Of a stretch of DNA of 64,000 bases, positions 34,112-45,276 are shown in pieces. A program made the translations under genes and the position numbers. Source of the DNA: Membranipora membranacea. Lineage: Eukaryota; Bryozoa; Gymnolaemata; Cheilostomatida; Membraniporidae. Where the stretch lies: assembly GCA_914767715.1 (NCBI GenBank), contig OU612071.1, positions 21,761,681-21,825,680 of the forward strand, read 5' to 3'. Under the pieces are notes generated by a model, which was not told the origin of the DNA, ran no database searches, and saw only the letters and a list, made by a program, of their open reading frames with translations. The stretch's first letter is position 1; the number at the start of each line of letters is the position of its first letter.

Positions 34112-36090
34112 GTCCTACAATCTCAGTAAAACTCAGCACGAGCTGATTAGCAAATATACACGCTGAATTTTGTGTAGATTATTTCTCATCTCTTAACATT
34201 GTCTGACATTATATTCATTTTATCTGATCTCTTTTCCCATCTTATTGCCCTTTTGCATACTTAAGTGTTGTATTCCCTTCCTTATCCTGTTTTATAACGC
34301 ATAACTCTCGGTTTATATTACTCTTAATACTCAGTCACTTTTCTCATATTTCCTACCTATAGACCTATGCCTAAGTTTTTTTCGCTTTACCTGATATCTT
34401 CTTCATCTTATTATCATTTTGCTTACCTATATGCACTTTTTTATCTTGTTCTGTCATATTTCATTACTTGTAACTCTCACTTTTTATATTACTCTTATTA
34501 CAATTTCACTTTTCTCGTAACTCACATGCATGTACCACTCCTAAGCTCTTTTTCAACACAGTTGTGAATAGAAATAAAAAAAATTAGAAAATATTTGGCT
34601 CTATTTCTTGATCGGAAGTATCATTGAAGTTTCGGTGTTATAAGTGAGACTGATATAATGAAAACAATCAATTTGAATCATCATAAATTGGCAAAGTAAC
34701 GCTACCAAGATCAGTATGATCATCTTTGAAGCCTCACTCTCGTTACTGTAACAACTATTTAACGATATCATAGCATTAGCATTATTTGAATGAATAGGCC
34801 TGCGAGGCCTGCAAACCATTTGTTATCGTTACATTGATACAAATACTAGATCCTTTTGATCAGTTTATGACCCTGAATTGATCATATTTTGACGACTTCT
34901 TAGTTCCCCTATTTAACGACTGCCTATAGTTAGAATTCGATCAAATTAACGAATGATTTTCCTGTGTGTGACTCACAGACAACCTATTCTGAATATCTGC
35001 CTATGCTCATTTGCTAGTATTTGAATTTTTTAAGCGCAAAAACAAAATGTTCTGAGAATAATATGCAACCAATAAAGTTGATGGAAATTATTAGGAAAGT
35101 AATAATGAATCCTATGTTCATCATATTTTTTATACATTTTTCACATAGGTTGAGGCTTAGAATCTGTTGATAGTTGCTTTGGGAAAAGGAATATCTCTTC
35201 AAACAACTCATCTATATAATCTTAAATAGAGAAAATTATACAAGTGCCTGCATACGGTCTGGCCTATTTGTAGATCTAAGTGTTAATAATGGTATGTTTA
35301 ATGTGGAGGTGACGGGTGTTGATAAGGATAAATATATACAGAATAAATTCTTTTGTATCTCATCAACGCAGCATGTGATTTAGTTTCAATAGAGATAAAG
35401 TTATCACTACCTATGCATAATATTGTTAGATTAATAGTACCAGTGAATTATGTCTCAATCTGTTATAGGTTAATAATCAGGCTTGAACATCTTCTACCTT
35501 TGCTTTCTCCCCATTTTACTGCTCCATATTAGTGTGTGCAGAGAGAGTACCAACTACCACCCCTCATCCTTATCCTTGAAATCTTTCACTCCAGCCATGA
35601 TTAGGATTTGATGTGATGGTTTCGAAGGAATCCAATAAATCTCTGAGGATATCAAGCTCCTTCAGATCTGGATATTGTAGAATTCTCACATGGAAGTGCT
35701 GAATAAGTCCAAATCCTTGCTATATACCAAGGACAACATGATGGTTATTTTCAGATGATCTTTGCAGATATCTGGGTCTTTGTTTCTTGCCTCCAACATG
35801 CGAGTGTACATTTTTTCTCTGATAAGAAAGCTTGTAAAATCTTCACTATGTTGTTTAAGTAACCTTCCTCTTAAAAGAATCAAATTGAATAAAGAATTGA
35901 AAACCCAAAATAAAGGAAGGGCCCATTTGACGAATGGCTCTGAGCAAACAAAATACGTACATACAATAAGTGAGGTGAAAAAGTGACAATAAAGCAGTTA
36001 TTAACATTATGATACTAATACTTCAATATGTATTAACACAAATTATATAACATTGTGCCTCTGTGTCTAATAATTCTGATCAGAAGATGG
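34112..36090. other. No gene recognised
   Basis: Pyrimidine-rich stretch at 34200-34560, then AT-rich DNA. Open frames of 62-75 codons here look like chance. Confidence 0.4.
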
Positions 36091-36099
36091 AGCTTTCCT

Positions 36100-37045
36100 T
36101 TCTACTTCTACACATTTAGACATACAAGTACAATGTTCTGATAGTTGGAAAAAAATTGTCGATTGAGTTGAATATTCCAAGAGCAGTTCGATTTGAACAA
36201 GGCATTAGTCTGAAGAACTTGTTTTGAGGCGCAGCACTATCACAAATTCTTAGTTTTTCTTCACCATCATCGTTGCTCTTGTAAATCATCAATGCAAACT
36301 GGTGTATCCTCATAGTCTCGATAACAATTGAACTGTACTCCTTACCAATTGTATTAACTATTTGGGTACACTTGGTACCTTTGTAAGTCATCTTTCCTTT
36401 CCGCTTTTCCTTAACAATCTCCCTGTATTTTGGGCCTTGTGGTGTGGTTTTTGCGATGCTAAAAATCCTAAATCAGGGAAAAAGTATAAGCAAATGAGAG
36501 CTGAACTCTCACCAGCTCTGTAGCTGACACGAATTACAACCTCCTGTTTTGGTCAGTCATGGTCAGGATATAACAAGTCAGTATTGTTCACAGTGATATC
36601 TGAGTAACTCACCTGTTACACATTGATTTCACTCTCTGCTCTGTTAACTCATCGATTCTTGTACCTGCTGTATTATAGTAAATAGATAGTAAATAACCAT
36701 GCATCACTTGGCACGCAAGACCAATTTGGGAGCCATATGAAGTTAATAAGAATGAATCAGAATTTGCTTCATATTTTTACAAATATCCTTATTGGATTTG
36801 ATAATCTCAAGATGCCAATCGCTGTTAGGATAAAAAGCAAAAACATGTACTTTTTATTCAAGCAACCATCATCTGACCCTGAATTTGCCACTAAAAGGCA
36901 TGTCTAGCTTTCAATTTCATTTCTTCAACAAAATAGGTCAAGTCTTACAGTTCTGTTGATGGTATTTGAGTTCAGCCAATGATGGAGTACAACAGTCACA
37001 GGAAACTAGATAGGGTTGCAGTATCAATGATTTCACTCTCTGTTC
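36100..37045 (-). mobile_element. Mosaic block, second copy of the 21.6-22.9 kb block
   Basis: A DESND-type frame (36116-36391) has KCTQIVNTIGKEYSSIVIET and RMHQFALMIYKSNDDGEEKL-like sequence, in which the DES has become YKS, so a catalytic-type residue is lost. It is followed by non-coding sequence identical in long stretches to 22.08-22.15 kb and by a worn YqaJ relic (36830-37030, CDCCTPSLAE core). It lacks the LINE insert found in the other copy and so serves as the empty site. Confidence 0.65.
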
Positions 37046-37189
37046 TGATAATCTATAGTTACTTTTAGCAATATTCATAAGAAGAAAAAATCTAGGAGAA
37101 AGTTATACAGTATGTTTAAACGAAACACCGAACAATTGGATGCACTTAATTTCTCAAGCATCGTTGAATCAAAGTTGCATTATAGAGTT

Positions 37190-37820
37190 ATAATAATTCA
37201 TCATTTATGTCCAGCTTCCACTAAATAGTAATGGATGAACTTGCTGTTTAGTCTCAGAGACATAATATGCGTAGCAAAACCAATGATAAAATGTGTCACA
37301 AATACAGAATTAAACAATAATAATTATGTTAACAAGTGAATGATACAATCTTATCTTAGCACTGCCACTGTTCATTTACTCATCACCATTGTTTTTTTAA
37401 AGTCAGGATGCATATAACTGTCGGTACGCATGCTTCTTGGTGGTAATAAGATGGCAAAAGAATCCCAACAGAAACCAAAAGAATGCAACAGTCAACCTGT
37501 AGGTTTGTTTATTATTTTGTGGTGTATGAATTTAATACGCAAAGAAGCAAATAAGGTAGGCCTGTCAAAGGCCAAACGCAACTGCTTCCACAACATATTT
37601 GTAATGATGACAAGGGAAAATTAGAAGAAATAATAATTGTGGTAGTAAGCTTCAAACTGAGTCTACTGTCTTATATTCATGTTACAATTTGGTAATCTTC
37701 TCTAATTCGAGGTGCAAGAATTTCATAGCTTTCATATTGTCTCCCCCTAATCTGGCTCCCTCGATTGTGTGTCTGTCAACTGTTTGCTAATCAGAGTCGA
37801 CTCTTTGGCAGTCGATACTG
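37190..37820. mobile_element. Fragments of the mosaic family
   Basis: 37190-37375 resembles the flank of the arginine-rich exon (GTCCAGCTTCC, AGCAAAACCAA, GTCACAAATACAG). 37430-37820 matches 19990-20340. No usable frame remains. Confidence 0.55.
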
Positions 37821-40094
37821 AGAGGAGCTGTTTCAATAAAGGTATGCTGTCTCTTGATGATTGCCTGTACATCTGCAGATTTAGTTTACTCCTTTGTACT
37901 CTATTCCAGCATAAGTCAAGTCACCATCAGTGACGTTTTCATCCTTTATTATGTTAGCAGGTTAAACTTGAGCATTCTGCGCATGCTCAGCTCTGGGCAT
38001 GAGCTGATCTCTGCAAAATTGAGTCTCGGAATTCCGAAGCCATCTGATTGGCTACCTGCTCTGGTGACATACTCCCCAAAGCGTGCGGATTTGTTATTAA
38101 TGGTTATCCTCTCTTGTCATTATTAGCTGATTGACAGTTTATGCAGGGGGTATCCCATTTCCCCTTCCCAAAGTTACAATCAGAACCCAAACTAAACTCA
38201 CTGTTTTTGCACATGCGCAAATTCAAGTCACGCATGATGCGTACTTAGCCTTACGACACCTGCTTTGTGGTAATGATAGCCTAGTTTATCAGTGATCTAC
38301 ATGCCCAGTCAGATCACGAGAGTCAGTATGAAACTGGAGGCCAAATTACCATCAGGGATTGTAAAAATGGCATTACAGCTCAATTGCTCTATTGAGTTGT
38401 CTTCTTCCATTCACATGAGGGGACAACACTTTGGTCTAATATCCCAAATTGCCAGACTGATGATTAATTGATCCAATAAAACATGTGTGCATTATACTAA
38501 GTTATATCATTATTTTCATATTATATTTCACTATTTAGAGAAGCATTTCCTAGTATGAGTGAAGTTACGAATGAGGTATAATACTAATTTAATTAATAAC
38601 ATCATTTCTGGCAATTGGCAGAAAAATTGGCCATAACAAAAATATGCAGTATGATGAGACTTTACTGAGCAAGATAATTAATACGCCTCACATCGGCGTT
38701 ATGAATATTTAAATCTGTGCCCCTGGTGAACCAATTGGTAATAAAATAAACTTTTACAGTAAGTCGCATATAGCAAAAAAAAGATTAAGTTGCCTAACAT
38801 CACTCAAATTTGTTCACTGTGCTCCCTAGGGATACTAATACTTGTTGATTTTGGATAGTGATATCTTTGACTTTCAATAACATCAAGTTATATTAAGTTA
38901 AGACTAATATTAGTATTATAGTATTATTATTACTAGTATTATTTGGTTATAATAGCTAAAATGTAGCAGGTTTCTAGTGAATAAGAAAGCTGCGCTATCA
39001 TCATCATAATTTCATGTTTTGTTTGATATCACCTATCTTTCTCACCTATAAAATGGGGTATAGGAATTATTACCCGCGCAAAATCCTTCATTATCTCACA
39101 ATGTCAGACCAATTCTTGATAAGTTCTGCCTTCATACCAGCTGTCAGATAATTATACACGTATTCTCACGTTTATATAGTAAATGGAGTATGCTCCGGAT
39201 ACATTAGTTAGTTATTTCTAACGTCGTCCTTTCCCTCAAAAATACAAAATCTAAACAGCCTGCTGCGCTGCAACGTAAATACAAAAGTGGCTGTCAGATC
39301 TTTAACAAATTATTGCTGTCAGCTATGACAATCTGACAAGCTGACATGATCTGTTGTTGTTTCCAATTATTTATTTTGTGTTTCAGGGCTTTCTTTCACA
39401 CTACAACAAATAATTTATAAAAATAAAATATAGATATAGAAAATATAATGGAAAATAAATAAGTCCATGATTATTTGAAATATAAAATAGCTTGTAGGTG
39501 CTGATGCCTATCTCAAACCTAGCTATTGCGAGTACTGCTGTTGAGAGTTGTCCTCTATCCTAGTATTTGGTCGACAGATTTTGAGACAGCGCACTAAAGA
39601 TTCATCTATTTTTAAGGCAAATATACAAGATGAAAATTTTGTGATGTTAGATTTTGAACCTGATCAAGATTATACATAGTTTTCATGGTCAAGATTTATC
39701 TCTTGCCATTTTTCATGAGGATTCTATAAGTGTACATCTGTTTTAATCACAGACAATGATTCCAAAAAAACCTAGAGAGCAATTAGGGTGTTGAAAATTC
39801 TATTCAGTTGGTTATGGAGGCATTTTAAATTACAGTCATTGGCCGATATGAGGTCGTTCCTGACAAAGAATCCGATTCAACACTTTATTGATTTGTAGGA
39901 ATAGCAGGTGCAGCGACGTTGGGCATCAGTTGGCCCTCTTGCCAGTGACAAAATCATAGTTCCGTATTTTTTTAGTAGTTGGCTTACTGTCACTGCAAAG
40001 TGAACTTTTGTGAATTTCTTGGCAACCAGTAATTTGATTTTGATTCTGTTTTGAATTATTTAACACACAATAACAAATACTTTCTTATTATTGC
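37821..40094. other. No gene recognised
   Basis: AT-rich intergenic DNA with no motif-bearing frame. 37854-38126 is open for 90 codons on the plus strand, but its sequence is not protein-like. Confidence 0.45.
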
Positions 40095-40196
40095 GGGAAG
40101 CCCAATAAGAAATATCTCGGACACACGGCTTCTGCGGCACTAATAGCTTGGCAGTGAATAGCAAGCGCCCGCTAACTGATTGCGCCATCTCACCAT
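40095..40196 (-). mobile_element. Possible tRNA-derived SINE head
   Basis: The minus strand begins GGTGAGATGGCGCAATCAGT followed by TAGCG, close to the A-box arm of an isoleucine-type tRNA (TGGCxCAATxGGTTAGCG). The expected B box, about 50 bases on, is degraded (GTGTCCGAGATA). It is not a functional tRNA gene: no anticodon arm or acceptor pairing can be drawn. Confidence 0.35.
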
Positions 40197-40570
40197 CCCC
40201 ATCAAGTCCTAAGGTGTCTGTTGTGTTATTGGTAGAGATTATGAAGGGATTACACTAATACTACCGTTTTCATTGGCAAATTTCTATGTGTTATAATGTT
40301 CAGAGCCCATAAACAAATGTAAAGCCAAGACATGTGAGCAGTCCTTCTTCACTACAGCCTGGCTAAAATCATACCGCCATACCAATATGGGCGTTAGGGT
40401 TTGACCATGTGAAGTTTTCCTCTCATTTACAAGGTCATGCGATTCATCCAAATGTTTTCTGCGTGAAAGCGTTCTCATTGCACTGTGATAGTCATTAAAA
40501 TTATAATTTTGACAAAAAGATTGTTCACAAAGACTTTTCTCATTATTCTATTCACGGACAATCTACCAAT

Positions 40571-41414
40571 ATCTGCCGCTGGGATTTGAACCCCCAGTGT
40601 CAAAGTATTTGATGCTAACCGCTCGGCCACTTCGGCCTTGCAAGCCCGCTGTAGTGCAAGCTAATATATGCGAGCTGAACCTTAGACCTCAGGCCAATCT
40701 TGGAGCAATTTCCATAGCTCGAAGACCATCGAAACTAGCCTCAAAGCGACATGGAAACACCGTGAATATGAGGTCATGCCTGTCACCAAAACACAGTGAT
40801 CTTGTGCATGATGGCACACTTTTCAACCTGGTCAACACCTGCCAAGCAACAGTTCAATGAAACAAGTGACCCTAAAGTGACCCTCAGGCTGACCCTAAAG
40901 TGACATAATGTCCAGACTATTTTTCATTATCTTGTAAATAAATATATTAGGAGTTTATTGACATAGAAGGGTTCAATCCCCCCATGCTGAGATCAGAAAT
41001 TGATCAGGACAATTGTATAGCTAGAATCACAGAGTAAGGATATAAAGAGGGGACACTTCAATGATAGTTATAGTTCCTGTGGTTTTTGATTCACTGGGGG
41101 GAACTCATGTGCAACATGATGCCAAAAAAATTCATTATTCTCTATGTGTTACAATGGCAATTTTTGTTGCAGACATACCTACCTACAATGTGGGTCACAA
41201 TTCATTCTGTATCTAACCTAAAGAATGATTTCAGACTTTTTTGAAATGTCCAATATTCACATATACGCCATATTGTTGCCATTTTGTGATAGGATACATA
41301 GGCCATTAGCTATCTGAGCACGACTTACCAAAGCCTGTGTTCTCTCTAGCGTTGAGTGGTCCCTATATCTGCATGGTGTGTTCAAATCTGATAAATCTTC
41401 AACCTAAACATGGG
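40571..41414 (-). mobile_element. tRNA-tailed mobile unit, copy 1
   Basis: An 844-bp unit bounded by TACCAAT at 40564-40570 and 41415-41421. A close copy (47438-48283) has a different flanking duplication, so the whole unit moved as one piece. At its low-coordinate end the minus strand shows a Leu/Ser-tRNA-like piece: box A TGGCCGAGCGG (40629-40619) and box B GGTTCAAATCC (40592-40582), ending CAGCGGCAGAT. The promoter therefore points out of the unit, at its minus-strand 3' end, not at the 5' end as in an ordinary SINE. About 285 bp (41031-41315) match one arm of the foldback element at 17.7 kb. No protein frame is conserved. Confidence 0.75.
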
Positions 41415-41480
41415 TACCAATCGTGGGATATATAATATATTACACTTTATTGCACAAATGTGTGTATATATATATTTATG

Positions 41481-41599
<119 letters not shown>

Positions 41600-42033
41600 T
41601 TGGTGTAGCTGAGGAGACCTAAGCATATTTGCTAAGCTGTGTTTATTTTTGTTGTATCGGTGGTGCATAGACCATTGTCTTGAAAAGTACTGGGTAAAGA
41701 CCTATGAGAAAATTGTCATCCTTTTTTGAGTTAAATGGTTAAAAGAAAGTGGAGAGGTTCTCTTTGCAAAAGCATTTTATTGCATTTTCCTTAGATTATT
41801 TTTTTACATAAACATATAAGATTGAAAAATTGTAGTGTGTAACCAGCTACTTCTTTCTTCTGCTGATATTTTTGTGCTGAAAAAAGAAAGATATTTTCTG
41901 GTACAATTTCAAGCGTTCAGCACAAGGAACATTCAATTTTTACTATCCAAGTTAGTGGTTTTACATTTCAAGTCATATGATGATAGATATCTGATTCCCT
42001 GTCTGGTATAGCCACCCGCTTTACAATAGATCA
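41600..42033. other. No gene recognised
   Basis: AT-rich flank between the microsatellite and the next exon. Confidence 0.4.
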
Positions 42034-42168
42034 TCATTTTGTCTGAAGGTCATAAGGTGGCAAAAAATTGAATACATGCGAACTACCTTCCACCTCCCGT
42101 TTGATGTTAAGGGCATCCAGATACTCTGCAACTGGCTGCAGTGCGTCCCTTGTAGTTTGTTTCCGACA
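42034..42168 (-). CDS. Terminal exon of an unknown minus-strand gene
   Basis: After an acceptor (TTTATTTGCAG, exon from 42168) the frame reads CRKQTTRDALQPVAEYLDAL, then NIKREVEGSSHVFNFLPPYD and LQTK, stopping at 42034. The phase is 0 at its start. The composition is strongly protein-like against an AT-rich background. Upstream candidates on the same strand are 43411-43461 and 44117-44341. No family is recognised. Confidence 0.45.
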   Translation of the reverse strand, partial: CRKQTTRDALQPVAEYLDALNIKREVEGSSHVFNFLPPYDLQTK

Positions 42169-42726
42169 CTGCAAATAAATATAAAAAAACACTAATTACC
42201 AAAATTTTCAAAATGATTATTCCAAGAAATCTCAAGGGAGGGGAGGTTGAAAAATAGGATATCATAACACTGAATGGAAACAGGTTTCTTGTTACATTTC
42301 TCTAAACATCTTAGCAAATCCTAATTTATAATCATTTAAAATCCGATAAAATAATGTTGATTGATGGTTGTCATGTATGAATGGGTAATTTAGACAATGC
42401 TTGAAATTTGGATTGCAATCACAGCTTGAAAGTCTGTGAATGTGATAATGCTTGGGCTTACAAGGTAGTCAATCCCCTACCACAAAGCACTAAATATCTC
42501 AGTACAAGAGTGAGATCAAAGAACATTGCTCAAAATCTGTACTACATGTCATGTGAAGCAATCTTTGTTCGATGTCAGTTTTTCAAAAACTATTATCAAC
42601 TGCATGTTACTGAAGTATTAGGGCACAAGGGAAACCTATACAGAAAACAAAATAATGTTAGCACATACCTCTAGCCTGTACACATACCGTATACTTTTAG
42701 CCTGTAACAAAAAAACAGAGAACTTG
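42169..42726. other. Probable intron, no exon placed
   Basis: The plus-strand frame 42408-42674 (88 codons) has no recognisable motif and is not called. Confidence 0.35.
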
Positions 42727-43210
42727 TATCAGACTAACACATACATGACAAGCTACCCTATTTGGTAGGGTAACACCAGATATTTGGGCTGATTACCCTA
42801 TGAGACCAGATGACCCTATAACCACCCCACTTTTGCACCTAAGAGCTTAGTGAATTCTTATTTGCTTATTTTGCTTTCATGAGGTCTAGTTGTCAACATA
42901 ATATGACAAATTGTATAAGTTAAAACATTTATACATAGTAAAATTCTTTCTAATGCTTTCTAGAATTTTGTAAATTATAGTTATCTAACAATAACACAAC
43001 AGAAAATCAAATGTTTTAAGAGCTTGGCCAACTTGGGTGTTGCCCTGTGGTGTTGCCCTGGGGTGTTGCCCTGGGGCGTTGCCCTGGGGTGTTGCCCCGG
43101 GCCGCCGGCGGGAGTATTTTAGGGACCCCCAGACCAACCCAGTCCGCAAGTTTATGCATCACCAGGTATTGAGCCTATCCAACTTGTCATGTATGGACTA
43201 ACATCTGGCA
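42727..43210. mobile_element. Small element with short inverted ends
   Basis: CAGACTAACACATACATGAC at about 42730 is mirrored near 43180-43208 (CTTGTCATGTATGGACTAAC then ATCTG), with a shared core CATACATGACAAG. Inside are a TACCCTA/TAGGGTA hairpin and the 13-bp minisatellite. I infer a MITE. Confidence 0.5.
43037..43101. repeat. Minisatellite, 13 bp x 5
   Basis: Five adjacent units of GTGTTGCCCTGGG with one or two changes each, followed by a GC-rich GCCGCCGGCGGG patch. Confidence 0.95.
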
Positions 43211-43410
43211 GGGCTTACATTAGGTACTCAGTTATGTCTAAAAAATTAGATTATTGGCAAACACCAATGAAGCAACAAAACATACCCTATTTCCAGAATT
43301 TCCTGACTCATACCAAAGAGTTAACTAACTCCTTGCTCATACTATGAGACAATAATATTTTTTTATGGATGCTGGTGGTGAATCCTACAAAAAGTAATTG
43401 ATAATCTTAC

Positions 43411-44341
43411 CTTCCCATCTTCTTTTTCTAAAACTTATAACTCATTACCATCCTCATCAAACTAAAAACACAAATAAACCAAGTCACAAGATTATTTACT
43501 GAACATTGCTTGGAATATTTGAGGTTAGTAGTCGTTGCAGCCAAATCTTGCTTTTCTAAAGACAGCTCCCTAAATATTGGCTCCAAAATTATCAAGATAC
43601 AATTCATACAGTGGTGCGCGTACCACTGCACAACTCACAGGTTTTCAGCTTCGAAACCATGAGTCAAGCGCTGTTTCGAGGCCTTCTCTAGTACAACCTC
43701 CTCATGGCCGGCCCCAGCAGCATGAAGCCACCCCTGTGTGTTGATGAGCATCAATCTATTCGATCCATCAGTGCATTTTGTAAGTTTTGGTGGTTTAACA
43801 TAATAGGTGTGTTCACGCTGTTGCGCAACCAGGGAGGCTGACAACTCTTCATTGTTACAGTGCAACAATGTTCGCCCCATCACTCTCATGCTTATACTCT
43901 AAGCCAAACCAGTGCAGGGAGGTTTGCTTTCCATCAACTCGTCGGCGCAAAGCCGCTATCGTCAAGGCACCCGCCCCTCGTGCCATAGTTCACTACTCAA
44001 ATTCACCACATTGAGCATAGTACAACTCATACACAAGTCAGAGAGATGACTTGTTTGAGCTGATAAGAAAATATTTGAAAAAAACAAATGATTTACTGTG
44101 TGTGTAAATTACCTACCTGACGCTCTCTGACAATAACATCTGCTTTCCCGGACATTTTGATGCGAATGAACTTGATGACTACTATAGTCGGTATCAAGGA
44201 GTTACTCCTAGTCGGTGTGCGAGAAGTAAACAAGAGGTCACAATGGAATGACCGAGTCATTATCAGAGATTGGTTTTGCAGCGGTAGCACACCTGCCTCA
44301 AAACTTGGATGCATCAAGTGCATATGAGATAAATTAACCAA
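43411..44341 (-). pseudogene. Candidate exons of the unknown 42-44 kb gene, one with a stop
   Basis: The upstream exon, ending at a CAG/GTAGGT donor (44117), reads SNSLIPTIVVIKFIRIKMSG then KADVIVRERQ. A 51-bp exon (43461-43411) between a TTTTTAG acceptor and an AAG/GTAAGA donor reads FDEDGNEL, a stop, then VLEKEDGK. The stop inside an otherwise well-formed exon suggests decay. The frame 43635-43889 (NEELSASLVAQQREHTYYVK part) may be another exon or unrelated; its sequence is GC-richer. These pieces may or may not belong to the gene ending at 42034. Confidence 0.3.
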
Positions 44342-45276
44342 AATTTGGCCAACCTATATTTAACACCAGCCTAATGCAAACAATTCTTACATGAGCAAAT
44401 AGAAGTTTGAACGGCACCCCTTTATGTATTGGTCATTTCATGCATTTTTGATTTATCTAACACTTTCTCTACCTAACAGCAGGCTTTATGTTGGATACTA
44501 GGTCATCATGGCATCAATACATCACGCAGATTCTTCTCTACTTTTGGCTTCTAACTAAGAATAAAACTAGTCCGAGAATGAAAGGCGGAGGTTTTGTATT
44601 TGGAAAATAAAGTTAATTTTTCTATGAAATCATTCTTCCAATATCTTTATATAAATATGTAGATAGGATTGATGCAAAAATACGTAAGTTCATGTTAGGA
44701 GCAAACACAAAATTATTACATTTCTTGTTGCCTGTGCCACTTAGAAAAAAAGTCTGTCTTAAAACTATGCAAGTAACAATAACATATAAAATAATGTCAC
44801 AAAAAAATACATGGCAGCACCAATATACTGTTCCTGCGCAGGGCAAACTGAGTTTCAATAACAATATACTCTAGATGTTGAATGGAAGATGTTTAGACAG
44901 AACAAAGAACAAAGTGCACATATAAACATAAATAACAATGGTAAGACAATAATCCCAAGGTTAATCTAACAGTTTCATATTTGAAAAATCATCAGCGTAA
45001 GTTGTGGGAATGAAAAAAAGTACAAATTGACTGCCCAGTGACTGTCAGTAGACATGAGTGGCGATATTATGGTTATCCCCTATTAGCAGCCTCTGAAACT
45101 GGCTTATAAATTAGACTATTGATTATTCTAGATACTGACTGCTAAATAGACATTTCAGTTGAGAGGCGCACATGTGCAGAATATGAGCAGATGCGACTCG
45201 AAGTTAAATTGTAAGGCGAAACAGCCAGAATCGGAACACAACTTAACTAAATAATTATTGTAACTAAAATATTGGC
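44342..45276. other. 3' flank of the transposase gene, no gene recognised
   Basis: No obvious terminal inverted repeat of the transposon was found by eye. A donor-like CAATTGTAAGCC lies over the transposase stop codon region (about 45276-45285), so a further 3' exon is possible. Confidence 0.35.

Noticed and set aside
37854-38126. 90-codon plus-strand frame
   Set aside because: Unremarkable composition and no splice or family support.
40571-40640. Functional tRNA gene
   Set aside because: The A and B boxes are present, but there is no cloverleaf: no anticodon arm and no acceptor stem pairing. It is part of a repeated mobile unit.
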